Shown piece by piece: positions 36,592-45,039 of a stretch of DNA of 64,000 nucleotides (position 1 is the stretch's first letter; every line of letters starts with the position of its first letter). The notes below the pieces were generated by a model that was given only the letters and a program-made list of their open reading frames with translations, searched no databases and had not been told where the DNA came from. This DNA is from Prevotellaceae bacterium UBA2744 (lineage in GTDB: Bacteria; Bacteroidota; Bacteroidia; Bacteroidales; Bacteroidaceae): NCBI GenBank assembly GCA_002353575.1, contig DEJQ01000009.1, forward strand, positions 1 through 64,000, in the 5' to 3' direction. Position numbers and translations under genes: made by a program.

Positions 36592-36786
36592 TTACCAAAG
36601 GTCTTTGAGTTCATCGCCTTCAAAGGTGATGTCAATTTCACCATCTCTGAATGCAGGTTCAAGCAGACCGTCTTCATCCAGGCCGCCATAGCCTATTTCC
36701 TTATCGCCTCCACTTATGGCGGAAAGTGTTACTTCGCTTGCAAATTTCACAGTCTCCACTTCAGGAGTTATATATTCTTTTTTCAT
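36592..36786 (-). CDS. Short MKKxYxxP peptide with Gly-Gly motif
   Basis: 64 aa beginning MKKEYITPEVETVKFASE, then a hydrophobic TLSAISGG site (Gly-Gly at 26-27 with hydrophobic residues at -4 and -7), a second GYGGLDEDGL segment, and an acidic end finishing in LKDLW. A GGAG precedes the ATG. The start lies 14 bp after the stop of a secreted protein gene, and the arrangement is repeated at 59471-59641. The Gly-Gly site resembles double-glycine export leaders, but no C39 peptidase exporter is in the window. Function unknown. Confidence 0.8.
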   Translation of the reverse strand: MKKEYITPEVETVKFASEVTLSAISGGDKEIGYGGLDEDGLLEPAFRDGEIDITFEGDELKDLW

Positions 36787-36800
36787 GATACTCCATATTA

Positions 36801-38039
36801 TTATTTAATAATGATTTTCTTTCCGTCAACTATATACATACCTTTTGGCAGGGAGTGTATATCAACATTGTTTCCGAGGAACATTCCTTCAATAGTGTAA
36901 ACTCCATGAACAGAAGCGTTATCTGAGTTCACAGCCTCAACACCTGTGGCAGAGCTGTCTATCACATAGAATACCTTTACGTTCGAATCTTCAATGTCCG
37001 GTAAGACATCGAGAAATTCAAAATACGCCCTGAAAGCTTTCATCTTAGTATTGCCAGCAGAATACCAGAATTTATTGTTGTTTAGGAAGAGAGTGTTTTT
37101 ATCAAGCATAGTCTGTGCTCTATATGTGCCATAAAAACCGCTATATACCACACGCCTGCTACCAGTCTTGCCATTGTCATATTCAACATAAGCCTCATCT
37201 ACTGAAATATCTACACCGTCAACAGTAAATTCATCAATAGCATTACTTGTCTTAATGATATACGGATGATTCGCCTCCAACTCTGTAACATCCGCAAAAT
37301 GCACTTTTATACCCTTCACATTATCATCATCATCAAATTCAGTATCGACACCTATAAAGTCAGATAACTGGACATCATCTCCAAAGGCAGCTTTCAACTG
37401 TTCATTGCTCATAGCAAACGGCAGCACTATTGTACTCCACTCGTTTGCTTTTATAGTGCGTCGAACTCGTACATCAACCCCTGTCGCATCAGAAGGTGGT
37501 GTAGTCGAAGTCTCATCAAGAACGGTTCTTGTATCTCCAGGCTCTGTAATAGTAATGGTAAAGTCAACATTAGCAACATTGTGGACACTACCATTCTCTG
37601 CGGAAATTTGAGCATTAGTTAGATGAGCATTCAAAACATCGCCTGTTGTGACTGTCGCTCCGTCTTTTACTTTCAACTTAAAAGATACTAATGTGCCCAT
37701 CTGTTTATTTAGAGGGTCACTATTAGCATTTAGACAGGCCACTTTCAGATATCCCTCACTTAAATTGGGGGTAATGGTAGGGGGTTCGGTATAGCAGTCA
37801 CCTGCCATGAACTCCACTTTTGTTCCAGCAGCATTCGTTACAAATGCCAATTGATTAGGAATCTGCAACCAGAAGCTATAACCAGAGCAAGTGCTTTCTG
37901 CATCAAAGCTAAATCTAACCACCACTTCTGCCTCCCTGTTTTGGGGCAGACTTACGTTATCTACACTGAACGAGTCATCAGCCATTGTACTGCTCAACAT
38001 GATGAGCATAGCACAAATCATAATTATGATTCTTTTCAT
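36801..38039 (-). CDS. Secreted protein with cohesin-like domain and type-IX-like sorting tail
   Basis: 412 aa from the ATG at 38039; eight further upstream codons open to a TTG are not favoured. Signal peptide about 1-20 (MKRIIIMICAMLIMLSSTMA). Residues about 21-165 look like a cohesin/CBM-type beta-sandwich (SFSVDNVSLPQNREAEVVVR, GTLVSFKLKVKDGATVTTGD). A middle domain (ANEWSTIVLPFAMSNEQLKA) is frequent in Prevotella surface proteins. The tail VYTIEGMFLGNN...GMYIVDGKKIIIK resembles type-IX sorting tails. It lies between a dockerin protein and the 64-aa peptide, so a cohesin-dockerin contact between neighbours is possible but unproven. Confidence 0.75.
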   Translation of the reverse strand: MKRIIIMICAMLIMLSSTMADDSFSVDNVSLPQNREAEVVVRFSFDAESTCSGYSFWLQIPNQLAFVTNAAGTKVEFMAGDCYTEPPTITPNLSEGYLKVACLNANSDPLNKQMGTLVSFKLKVKDGATVTTGDVLNAHLTNAQISAENGSVHNVANVDFTITITEPGDTRTVLDETSTTPPSDATGVDVRVRRTIKANEWSTIVLPFAMSNEQLKAAFGDDVQLSDFIGVDTEFDDDDNVKGIKVHFADVTELEANHPYIIKTSNAIDEFTVDGVDISVDEAYVEYDNGKTGSRRVVYSGFYGTYRAQTMLDKNTLFLNNNKFWYSAGNTKMKAFRAYFEFLDVLPDIEDSNVKVFYVIDSSATGVEAVNSDNASVHGVYTIEGMFLGNNVDIHSLPKGMYIVDGKKIIIK

Positions 38040-38077
38040 AGTCTTTAGGATAATTTTTAACAATTTGATTTCTTTAT

Positions 38078-40447
38078 CTATTTATTATTTGTAAATGCAT
38101 CAATCTTGCCAACCAAGAAATTTACAATCGTAACGGCATCGCCAATATCAATTTGTCCATTGTGGTTAGTATCTGCTGCAGAGACACTGAAACTCTGAGA
38201 AGGCTTACCGACAAGATAATTGACAATGCTAACGGCATCGCCAATGTCTATCTGTCCATTTCCGCTGACATCACCTAATACATAATCTTGGACTGTCAGA
38301 GAGGTCACAGTCTCAGGCATTTCCAGTAAAGTCCCATTAAGTAAAGAATACTGGGCATTTTGAATACTGATGGCATAAGTCCCTTCAGCCATGTTATCCG
38401 CAATTTTCAATTTCAGAGTACGGATTGTACCTTCATTACCTGTAAGAGACTCCGAGTTACCTGATAAGGCCGAAAGACTATACACATTATTTCCCTTACT
38501 ATTAAAAGTACGCATGTGATCAACATGCCTGTCCGAAAGAACATCAATAAATCTGTTGCTTTCATCTTGAGCAACAGCTACACCTTCGGGCAATACCAGG
38601 TTAAAAAGATAAGCCGTAGCCTCTTGTGCATTCTTCAGTTTTATGTCAACTGATATCTCAGAACCAGAAAGGCTCGTAACAGGCTCTATATAAATGGCAT
38701 CAGACATTGAGGTGATGTCTGTTACATCAACTTCTAAATTTATGAGATCTTCGGCACCATGTTCATTTTCTGCAATAGCAGAGGTTAGTATTGATGGCAT
38801 CATGCCATCCACCATAACTGTCACTCTTGCCTCTGCTCCTTCCTTCACATTTCCCAATTCAACACTCCATTTTCCATTAGTAATAATGCCTTCATAGAAA
38901 TCATCTCCAATTGTAATATACACATTGCCATTACAGATGAGATTTTTGTTTTCCATTTCTGCAGTACCTGAAATAATTCCACTTGTACCACTAGTGAACG
39001 TAATATTCTTTGGTGGCATACTTTGTGTAATGATGTAGGGATACGATTCACCTTCAACAATAGCCCAGTTATTATTAAAGTCAAATCCGAGTCCTTCGTA
39101 AGTTGTTTTCTTAGTTAATGTTTTTTTTCCATAGCCGAGACCTTGTTGTGCATTCTCAACACTAATGTTATAAGCATCATCATAAACAACCAATTTTGAG
39201 GTTGTAAGTGCAAAGTTGTTTGAGCCTTCAATCTCACTAATTCTATAAATACTACTGTTCTTATCATAAGAGACAAGTGAATCTCCACAGAAAATATTAC
39301 CAGCAATGGTCAAATCATTGTATTCAGCAGAATTGGTGGAACTCTCTAACACTCCAAATATTCCAGAAGCCCCTTCCTTGGAATAGACATTACCTGCATC
39401 AATATTTCTGCAAATATTTAACTTATTATAGCCAAGTCGGAGTGATGAAGTATTATTAGACGGAATGTTAGTAGCCACAGAAACTATTCCTCCTGCTCTC
39501 TCTACAGAATGAAGAATTCCTGCGAAACAATTATCTACTATAGATGTTTTGATATTCCATTCATGATTATAATAGTTTCTATAGAACCCTTGAAACACAG
39601 TACCAATAATTCCCCCGACATTTTTTTTCCCATTAACATATGCTGAGCAATAATTAGAGCAAATTATCAATTCTTTATTGAAACTTTCGGAGCAAGCGTC
39701 TGAACGTCCTATCAGACCACCAATTTCTTCTTCTCCATTAATCTTTCCACCAACAACAATATTGTATCTTTGACGATTAAAGCCTCTTGATTCAATAGGA
39801 AAAGAACCTATCAGGCCTCCTATATATTTATTACCGTTTACAGTAGGATTTATAACACTTAGCCTTTCAAAATCATCTATTGCTGTTTCCGCTGATATTG
39901 TAGAGTTTTTTCCATGTATGCCAATAACGCCTCCAATATGATTGTTTCCTACAACTTTGGGATTTATTATTGTAATATTATGTAACTTAGCAAGTTTTTT
40001 CATTCCACTATCATCTGAATATTGAAAATATCCTCCAAAGAAGCCCGCTATAGTTCCAACATTGTCTTTGCCTATAACAATAGGGTGTTCTAGGGAAAAA
40101 CTGTGAACTTCTCCACCAATGATAGTTCCGAATAGTCCTACATTATCAGTATTTGACCTATTAACATACAAACCATATATTTTTTTACCATTACCGTCAA
40201 AAGTTCCAGAAAAATCATAAATAGGAGTCCATCCTTGTGTAGGATTGTTGTCAGCAATCCATTCCGTCAGGTTTATATCATTCATTAATTTGTAAGATGC
40301 GCTTAGAGCATTGCGGATTTCAAAAAGTTCATCCGCATTAGTAATCTGATAAGGGTCGTCTGATGTTCCGGCTCCCTTGCCACTGAATTGTGCATATGAC
40401 TGAAAACAACATGTCACACACAGCATGATTAAAAGATTTTGTTTCAT
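38078..40447 (-). CDS. Secreted protein with GLUG-like repeats, cohesin-like domain and C-terminal dockerin
   Basis: 789 aa. Signal peptide about 1-19 (LLIMLCVTCCFQSYA). Residues about 20-470 contain repeated short beta units (GTIIGGEVHSFSLEHPIVIG, VVGNNHIGGVIGIHG, GKINGEEEIGGLIGRS) that look like GLUG motifs, often found in adhesins. About 590-720 is a cohesin-like beta-sandwich. The end carries two dockerin EF-hand-like repeats, LGDVSGNGQIDIGDAVSIVN and ADTNHNGQIDIGDAVTIVNF, with calcium-ligand Asp/Asn spacing. It likely anchors or assembles on the cell surface. The gene is 60 bp after the 207-aa ORF. Confidence 0.78.
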   Translation of the reverse strand: MKQNLLIMLCVTCCFQSYAQFSGKGAGTSDDPYQITNADELFEIRNALSASYKLMNDINLTEWIADNNPTQGWTPIYDFSGTFDGNGKKIYGLYVNRSNTDNVGLFGTIIGGEVHSFSLEHPIVIGKDNVGTIAGFFGGYFQYSDDSGMKKLAKLHNITIINPKVVGNNHIGGVIGIHGKNSTISAETAIDDFERLSVINPTVNGNKYIGGLIGSFPIESRGFNRQRYNIVVGGKINGEEEIGGLIGRSDACSESFNKELIICSNYCSAYVNGKKNVGGIIGTVFQGFYRNYYNHEWNIKTSIVDNCFAGILHSVERAGGIVSVATNIPSNNTSSLRLGYNKLNICRNIDAGNVYSKEGASGIFGVLESSTNSAEYNDLTIAGNIFCGDSLVSYDKNSSIYRISEIEGSNNFALTTSKLVVYDDAYNISVENAQQGLGYGKKTLTKKTTYEGLGFDFNNNWAIVEGESYPYIITQSMPPKNITFTSGTSGIISGTAEMENKNLICNGNVYITIGDDFYEGIITNGKWSVELGNVKEGAEARVTVMVDGMMPSILTSAIAENEHGAEDLINLEVDVTDITSMSDAIYIEPVTSLSGSEISVDIKLKNAQEATAYLFNLVLPEGVAVAQDESNRFIDVLSDRHVDHMRTFNSKGNNVYSLSALSGNSESLTGNEGTIRTLKLKIADNMAEGTYAISIQNAQYSLLNGTLLEMPETVTSLTVQDYVLGDVSGNGQIDIGDAVSIVNYLVGKPSQSFSVSAADTNHNGQIDIGDAVTIVNFLVGKIDAFTNNK

Positions 40448-40507
40448 AAGTTTTCTTCTAATTATATTTCGGATAATATGTACTTATTTGAGTCTACTTT
40501 AAGAAGT

Positions 40508-41131
40508 TTACTCAGTACTTATTATTTTTTCGATTTTGTCAAAAGACTCATTGATTCTATATGTTCCTATACACCCTTTAGCAAAAGCAATCATATTTGT
40601 TGAAATTATATCCCAATAACTTAATTTATTCATTTTCTTTTCATAAAGGACATCTTGGCACGCATTAAACAAATAACTATACTTCCTTTCAATGTATGGA
40701 TTCCTTATGTCTAATTCTTTTACATTTTCAAGAATATTTGCCATACACCAGAATGACTCGTCACTGCCGCCCTTTTGCTGGATTTTAACAAGTGCATATC
40801 GAGAATAACGATTATTTACTCCGTTATCTAATGCCTCAATGAACTTGGGAAACGTTTTCAACATTGCAGAATAATAATTTTTCAGCATACCACACTGCTT
40901 GTCAAAAACATCCGTACCAAGATAAAGGAACATCAATGCCTCCTCTTCGTATGTCCTACTATAATAAATCGTTGTTTTCAAATTACCTAACATGTCTTCT
41001 TGACCTTTAATGCGAGCTCCACTGGGCAATTCCACATAAAATGAATTTATTGTCCGATTTGGGACCTCGCTTATGTAGCTCCAGTAAAATTCCAGATTTG
41101 TGCGTATATCAGGCGTATCTTCCATCATCAT
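40508..41131 (-). CDS. Uncharacterised 207-aa protein
   Basis: No signal peptide, membrane segment or known motif recognised. It is rich in Tyr and aromatic residues, with a mixed helical pattern (YYSRTYEEEALMFLYLGTDV, MLKNYYSAMLKTFPKFIEAL). Three ATG codons in a row begin the frame, so the exact start is open by two codons; an in-frame stop precedes them. It is the first gene after the structured leader at 41185-41460 and probably shares a transcript with the dockerin protein. A cytoplasmic role is likely from the lack of a signal. Confidence 0.65.
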   Translation of the reverse strand: MMMEDTPDIRTNLEFYWSYISEVPNRTINSFYVELPSGARIKGQEDMLGNLKTTIYYSRTYEEEALMFLYLGTDVFDKQCGMLKNYYSAMLKTFPKFIEALDNGVNNRYSRYALVKIQQKGGSDESFWCMANILENVKELDIRNPYIERKYSYLFNACQDVLYEKKMNKLSYWDIISTNMIAFAKGCIGTYRINESFDKIEKIISTE

Positions 41132-41184
41132 GTTGTTTAAACCTCTTCAGTCCCAAGTAGAGATTTTTTATGGTTCATACATGA

Positions 41185-41460
41185 AGCGTGGAACTGTATG
41201 TCCACATCTTCAAGGCGAGGGTCGTAGGAAGTACCCGAATAACAAAGATGGTTGATATAACAGTTCCACGCTCAAGGCGTGAAGCCGCTATGTTCCACTT
41301 CTGTTATTCAAGGTGTAGCACGTGTGGCACACGAGCCTTCCTCAAAACTTTTTTGCAAAGATTGAAAATTTCCTACGTTTTCGCCTTGCAAGAAAGAGCA
41401 TAACGCTTCTATTTTTACTATGTTACGGTGCAGAGCACCAGTAGAAGACAACTCTTCTAA
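41185..41460 (-). ncRNA. Candidate structured leader or small RNA
   Basis: From a predicted start near 41460 the minus-strand RNA folds well by eye. A perfect 13-bp stem joins 41185-41197 to 41260-41272, with nested pairing CATCTT (41205-41210) to AAGATG (41245-41250) and GGGT (41219-41222) to ACCC (41233-41236), making one long interrupted hairpin. Smaller hairpins lie 5' of it (GGTGC/GCACC, AGAAGA/TCTTCT, CGTGT/ACACG). A long rod with internal loops recalls 6S RNA, but I cannot match it to any family; it may instead be the 5' control region of the 207-aa gene. Confidence 0.4.
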
Positions 41461-41466
41461 TCGCGG

Positions 41467-41497
41467 CAAAGATAAAGACATTATATATAAAATGCAA
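41467..41497 (-). promoter_or_regulatory. Promoter of the accessory-island operon or leader RNA
   Basis: Minus strand: -33 TTTG (41495-41498), 20-bp spacer, -7 TATCTTTG (41467-41474), full match. The nearest start codon is about 330 nt downstream, which leaves a long leader. Confidence 0.7.
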
Positions 41498-41655
41498 AGG
41501 AAACTAAAATTTTTTCATGCTATCATGCTATCATACTACAACTACACCTACATTTAAGGATTTTCGAGGTTTTCGCCTATACCTCACCTGGCTTCATCCC
41601 ATTATTCATCGGGGATAGAGAGGTATCGAATGAGGTATCAGCAAAAAAAATCCGG

Positions 41656-41692
41656 TTCGTACGCACAGCAAAAAAATTTCGTACGCACAGCA
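41656..41692. repeat. Two direct 15-bp repeats
   Basis: TTCGTACGCACAGCA occurs at 41656-41670 and again at 41678-41692, 22 bp apart start to start, each followed by A residues. Only two copies were noticed in the window. Confidence 0.8.
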
Positions 41693-41757
41693 GCAAAAAA
41701 TATATGAGAGGGCGAGGACAGGGCGTTTAAATTTTGTTCAGTACAATCTTGTGCAAA

Positions 41758-41789
41758 CAAAAAAAGGGCATGTCCGAATGAACATACCC
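41758..41789 (-). terminator. Terminator after rpsJ
   Basis: An 8-bp stem (GGGCATGT 41766-41773 with ACATACCC 41782-41789, one G-U pair) is followed by at least seven T residues on the minus strand. It lies 28 bp past the rpsJ stop and cuts rpsJ off from the rplC operon. Confidence 0.85.
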
Positions 41790-41817
41790 TCTATACATAT
41801 TATCTTCTGTTAGGAGA

Positions 41818-42123
41818 CTACACCTTGATTTCCACTTCTACTCCAGAAGGGAGTTCAAGCTTCATCAGAGCGTCAACAGTCTTAGTTGTAGAACTGTAGA
41901 TGTCAATCAGACGCTTGTAAGTGCAAAGTTCAAACTGCTCACGTGACTTTTTGTTCACGAAAGTAGAACGGTTAACAGTGTAGATGCGCTTGTGAGTAGG
42001 AAGTGGAATAGGACCGCTTACGATAGCATCAGTAGCGCGAACTGTCTTTACGATTTTCTCAGCAGACTTATCTACGAGAGTGTGGTCGTAAGACTTCAGC
42101 TTAATACGAATTTTCTGACTCAT
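41818..42123 (-). CDS. rpsJ: 30S ribosomal protein S10
   Basis: 101 aa: MSQKIRIKLKSYDHTLVDKS, the RATDAIVSGPIPLPTHKRIY loop and a VEVEIKV-type end. It binds 16S rRNA in the head and also serves in antitermination with NusB. In Bacteroidota it usually joins fusA to rplC; here it ends its transcript. Confidence 0.99.
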   Translation of the reverse strand: MSQKIRIKLKSYDHTLVDKSAEKIVKTVRATDAIVSGPIPLPTHKRIYTVNRSTFVNKKSREQFELCTYKRLIDIYSSTTKTVDALMKLELPSGVEVEIKV

Positions 42124-42209
42124 AGTGATTTTGTTTTTTTATGATTAAACAGTAAAGGGTATGCAGGCAAAGAGTCGTTTGCTCGCCTGCACCCTAAACA
42201 TTAAATTAT

Positions 42210-44327
42210 TTATACGAGATCTGTGCGTCCGTTGCATTCAGCGAGCACTTCCTTAGCGATAGTGCTGCTAACCGGAGCATGGTGATCATACTGCATTGAA
42301 GAAGTAGCACGACCAGAAGTGATAGTACGCAGAGCTGTTACGTAACCGAACATCTCGCCCAGTGGCACCATAGCCTTAACGATACGTGCACCAGAACGTG
42401 CATTGTCCATACCTTCTACCTGACCACGACGCTTGTTCAAGTCACCGATCACGTCACCCATGTTCTCTTCCGGAGTAACAACTTCGAGTTTCATGATTGG
42501 CTCCATCAGAACCGGCTTAGCCTGAGCACATGCGTTCTTGTAAGCCTGACGTGCAGCGATTTCGAACGACAACTGGTCAGAGTCAACCGGGTGGAACGAA
42601 CCATCGACCAGAGTAACCTTCAGGCTGTCCATTGGGAATCCGCCGAGCACACCATTCTTCATAGCCTCCTGGAAGCCCTTCTGTACAGACGGGATGAATT
42701 CCTTTGGAATGTTACCGCCCTTCACCTCATCTACGAACTGCAGACCTGTTCCTTCGAAGTCTTCATCTACAGGACCAACGTTTACGATGATATCTGCGAA
42801 CTTACCACGACCACCCGACTGCTTCTTATAAACCTCACGGAGGTTAACAGTCTTAGTGATAGCTTCCTTATAGTTAACCTGTGGGCGTCCCTGGTTACAC
42901 TCTACCTTGAACTCACGCTTCAGACGGTCGATAATAATATCGAGGTGAAGCTCACCCATACCGCTGATGACAGTCTGTCCGCTCTGCTCGTCAGTCTTCA
43001 CTGTGAATGTCGGGTCTTCCTCAGCCAGCTTAGCCAAACCTACAGAAAGCTTATCAAGGTCCTTCTGAGTCTTAGGCTCAACTGCAATACCGATTACAGG
43101 ATCAGGGAAGTCCATTGACTCCAGTACGATTGGTGCATCCTCATCGCAGAGAGTATCACCTGTGTGGATATCCTTCAGACCTACTACCGCACCGATGTCA
43201 CCGGCACTGATTACGTCAACCGGATTCTGGTGGTTAGAGTGCATCTGGAACAGACGGCTGACACGTTCCTTCTTGCCTGAGCGAGTATTATAGATGTAAG
43301 AACCGGCTTCGACCTTACCTGAATATACACGGATGAAAGTCAGACGACCTACGTATGGGTCGGTAGCAATCTTGAATGCAAGAGCAGAAGTCTTTTCATC
43401 CTCTGACGGCTTACGGTCTTCCTCAGCCTTAGTATCAGGATTTGTACCAACCACAGCCTCTGTATCCAGTGGAGAAGGCAGGAAAGCACAAATATAGTCG
43501 AGCAGAGTCTGCACACCCTTGTTCTTGAATGAAGAACCGCAGAGCATAGGAGTACAAGCCAACTGACAAGTAGCCTTGCGGATAGCAGAGATAATCTCAT
43601 CCTCAGTGATAGTTGAAGGATCGTCGAAGAACTTCTCCATCAGAGCATCATCAAACTCAGCCACTGATTCAAGCATCTTACCACGCCATTCCTCAGCCTC
43701 TGCCCTCAGGTTGTCCGGGATTTCGATTACATCAAATTCAGCACCCTGAGTTTCATCATGCCATACGATACCCTTCATCTTGATGAGGTCAACCACACCC
43801 TTGAAGTTCTCTTCGGCACCGATTGGGATTACTACAGGTACAGGGTTTGCACCAAGCACTTCCTTCATCTGGCGAACCACCTCAAAGAAGTCGGCACCGG
43901 AACGGTCCATCTTGTTTACATAACCAATACGTGGTACGTTGTACTTATCAGCCTGACGCCATACAGTCTCAGACTGTGGTTCAACACCGCCTACTGCACA
44001 GTAAGTAGCTACGGCACCGTCGAGCACACGGAGTGAACGCTCTACCTCAGCAGTAAAGTCAACGTGTCCCGGAGTGTCAATAAGGTTGAACTTGTACTTA
44101 TTACCATTCCAATTCCAATATGCTGTTGTGGCAGCAGAAGTGATAGTGATACCACGCTCCTGTTCCTGTGCCATCCAGTCCATTGTTGCACCACCGTCGT
44201 GTACCTCACCAATCTTGTGAGTCTTACCCGTATAGAAAAGTATTCGCTCCGATGTAGTAGTCTTACCGGCATCGATGTGAGCCATGATACCAAAGTTACG
44301 GGTCAGGTGCAAATCTTGCTTAGCCAT
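42210..44327 (-). CDS. fusA: Elongation factor G
   Basis: 705 aa. GTPase motifs: IMAHIDAGKTTTSERI (P-loop), IDTPGHVDFTAEVERS (G3), VNKMDRSGADFFE (G4). Domains II to V follow with the conserved GRGKFADI and ISGMGELHLDIIIDRL segments. It moves tRNA and mRNA during elongation and helps recycle ribosomes. 86 bp before rpsJ. Confidence 0.99.
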   Translation of the reverse strand: MAKQDLHLTRNFGIMAHIDAGKTTTSERILFYTGKTHKIGEVHDGGATMDWMAQEQERGITITSAATTAYWNWNGNKYKFNLIDTPGHVDFTAEVERSLRVLDGAVATYCAVGGVEPQSETVWRQADKYNVPRIGYVNKMDRSGADFFEVVRQMKEVLGANPVPVVIPIGAEENFKGVVDLIKMKGIVWHDETQGAEFDVIEIPDNLRAEAEEWRGKMLESVAEFDDALMEKFFDDPSTITEDEIISAIRKATCQLACTPMLCGSSFKNKGVQTLLDYICAFLPSPLDTEAVVGTNPDTKAEEDRKPSEDEKTSALAFKIATDPYVGRLTFIRVYSGKVEAGSYIYNTRSGKKERVSRLFQMHSNHQNPVDVISAGDIGAVVGLKDIHTGDTLCDEDAPIVLESMDFPDPVIGIAVEPKTQKDLDKLSVGLAKLAEEDPTFTVKTDEQSGQTVISGMGELHLDIIIDRLKREFKVECNQGRPQVNYKEAITKTVNLREVYKKQSGGRGKFADIIVNVGPVDEDFEGTGLQFVDEVKGGNIPKEFIPSVQKGFQEAMKNGVLGGFPMDSLKVTLVDGSFHPVDSDQLSFEIAARQAYKNACAQAKPVLMEPIMKLEVVTPEENMGDVIGDLNKRRGQVEGMDNARSGARIVKAMVPLGEMFGYVTALRTITSGRATSSMQYDHHAPVSSTIAKEVLAECNGRTDLV

Positions 44328-44379
44328 AAATTCTTATCTTTCTTTTTTGCTTATTAAACTAATTACCTCGTTGCCTCGA

Positions 44380-44856
44380 TTAGAAACGGAAATGTGCGAA
44401 TGCACGGTTAGCCTCAGCCATGCGGTGCATATCCTCCTTACGCTTGAACGCACCACCCTGCTCGTTGAAGGCATCCATAATCTCAGCAGCCAGTTTGTCA
44501 GCCATACTCTTACCAGAGCGCTTGCGTGCAAACTGAATCATATTCTTCATAGAGATAGCCTCCTTACGGTCAGCACGAATCTCTGTAGGAACCTGGAATG
44601 TAGCACCACCGATACGACGGCTCTTCACCTCCACCTGTGGAGTGATGTTATCAAGAGCTTTCTTCCAGATTTCGAGCGAAGACTGCTCTTCGTTCTTCAT
44701 CTTGTTTTCTACGCTCTTCAACGCATTGTAGAAGATAGAGTAAGCGATACTCTTCTTTCCATCATACATCAGGTTGTTCACGAACTTTGTAACCTTTACG
44801 TCTCCATATACTGGATCCGGCAGGATTACACGTTTCTTTGGTTTTGCTTTTCTCAT
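44380..44856 (-). CDS. rpsG: 30S ribosomal protein S7
   Basis: 158 aa: MRKAKPKKRVILPDPVYGDV start region, NNLMYDGKKSIAYSIFYNAL and FAHFRF end. It binds the 3' major domain of 16S rRNA and in E. coli regulates the str operon. Confidence 0.99.
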   Translation of the reverse strand: MRKAKPKKRVILPDPVYGDVKVTKFVNNLMYDGKKSIAYSIFYNALKSVENKMKNEEQSSLEIWKKALDNITPQVEVKSRRIGGATFQVPTEIRADRKEAISMKNMIQFARKRSGKSMADKLAAEIMDAFNEQGGAFKRKEDMHRMAEANRAFAHFRF

Positions 44857-45039
44857 TTTTCTGTTTTGATTTTACTGTTGATTCGAGGTTGTGTTGCATC
44901 TTGTTTCTTCAACGGCATACATTATATAATTATAAGTGCATACCATTTACTCAACCTTAGCATTGCCAACAAATCAAATCATTTTCGGTTAAAAACTTCA
45001 GTTTTCGTTTTCGTTATGATTAAACACCTGGCTTCGGAA

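Larger units (their letters stand above)
41132..41817 (-). other. Long intergenic region between rpsJ and the accessory island
   Basis: 686 bp without a gene. From right to left on the plus map: the rpsJ terminator (41758-41789), two copies of a 15-bp repeat (41656-41692), a block resembling one at 62.2 kb (41611-41650), short tandem CATGCTATC units (near 41516-41535), a promoter (41467-41497) and a structured leader (41185-41460). Confidence 0.75.

Noticed and set aside
36404..36900. Plus-strand open frames across the 64-aa peptide gene
   Set aside because: The first begins with TTG and has no recognisable domain, and both cross a hairpin terminator. The minus-strand peptide has a ribosome-binding site, a family match and operon context.
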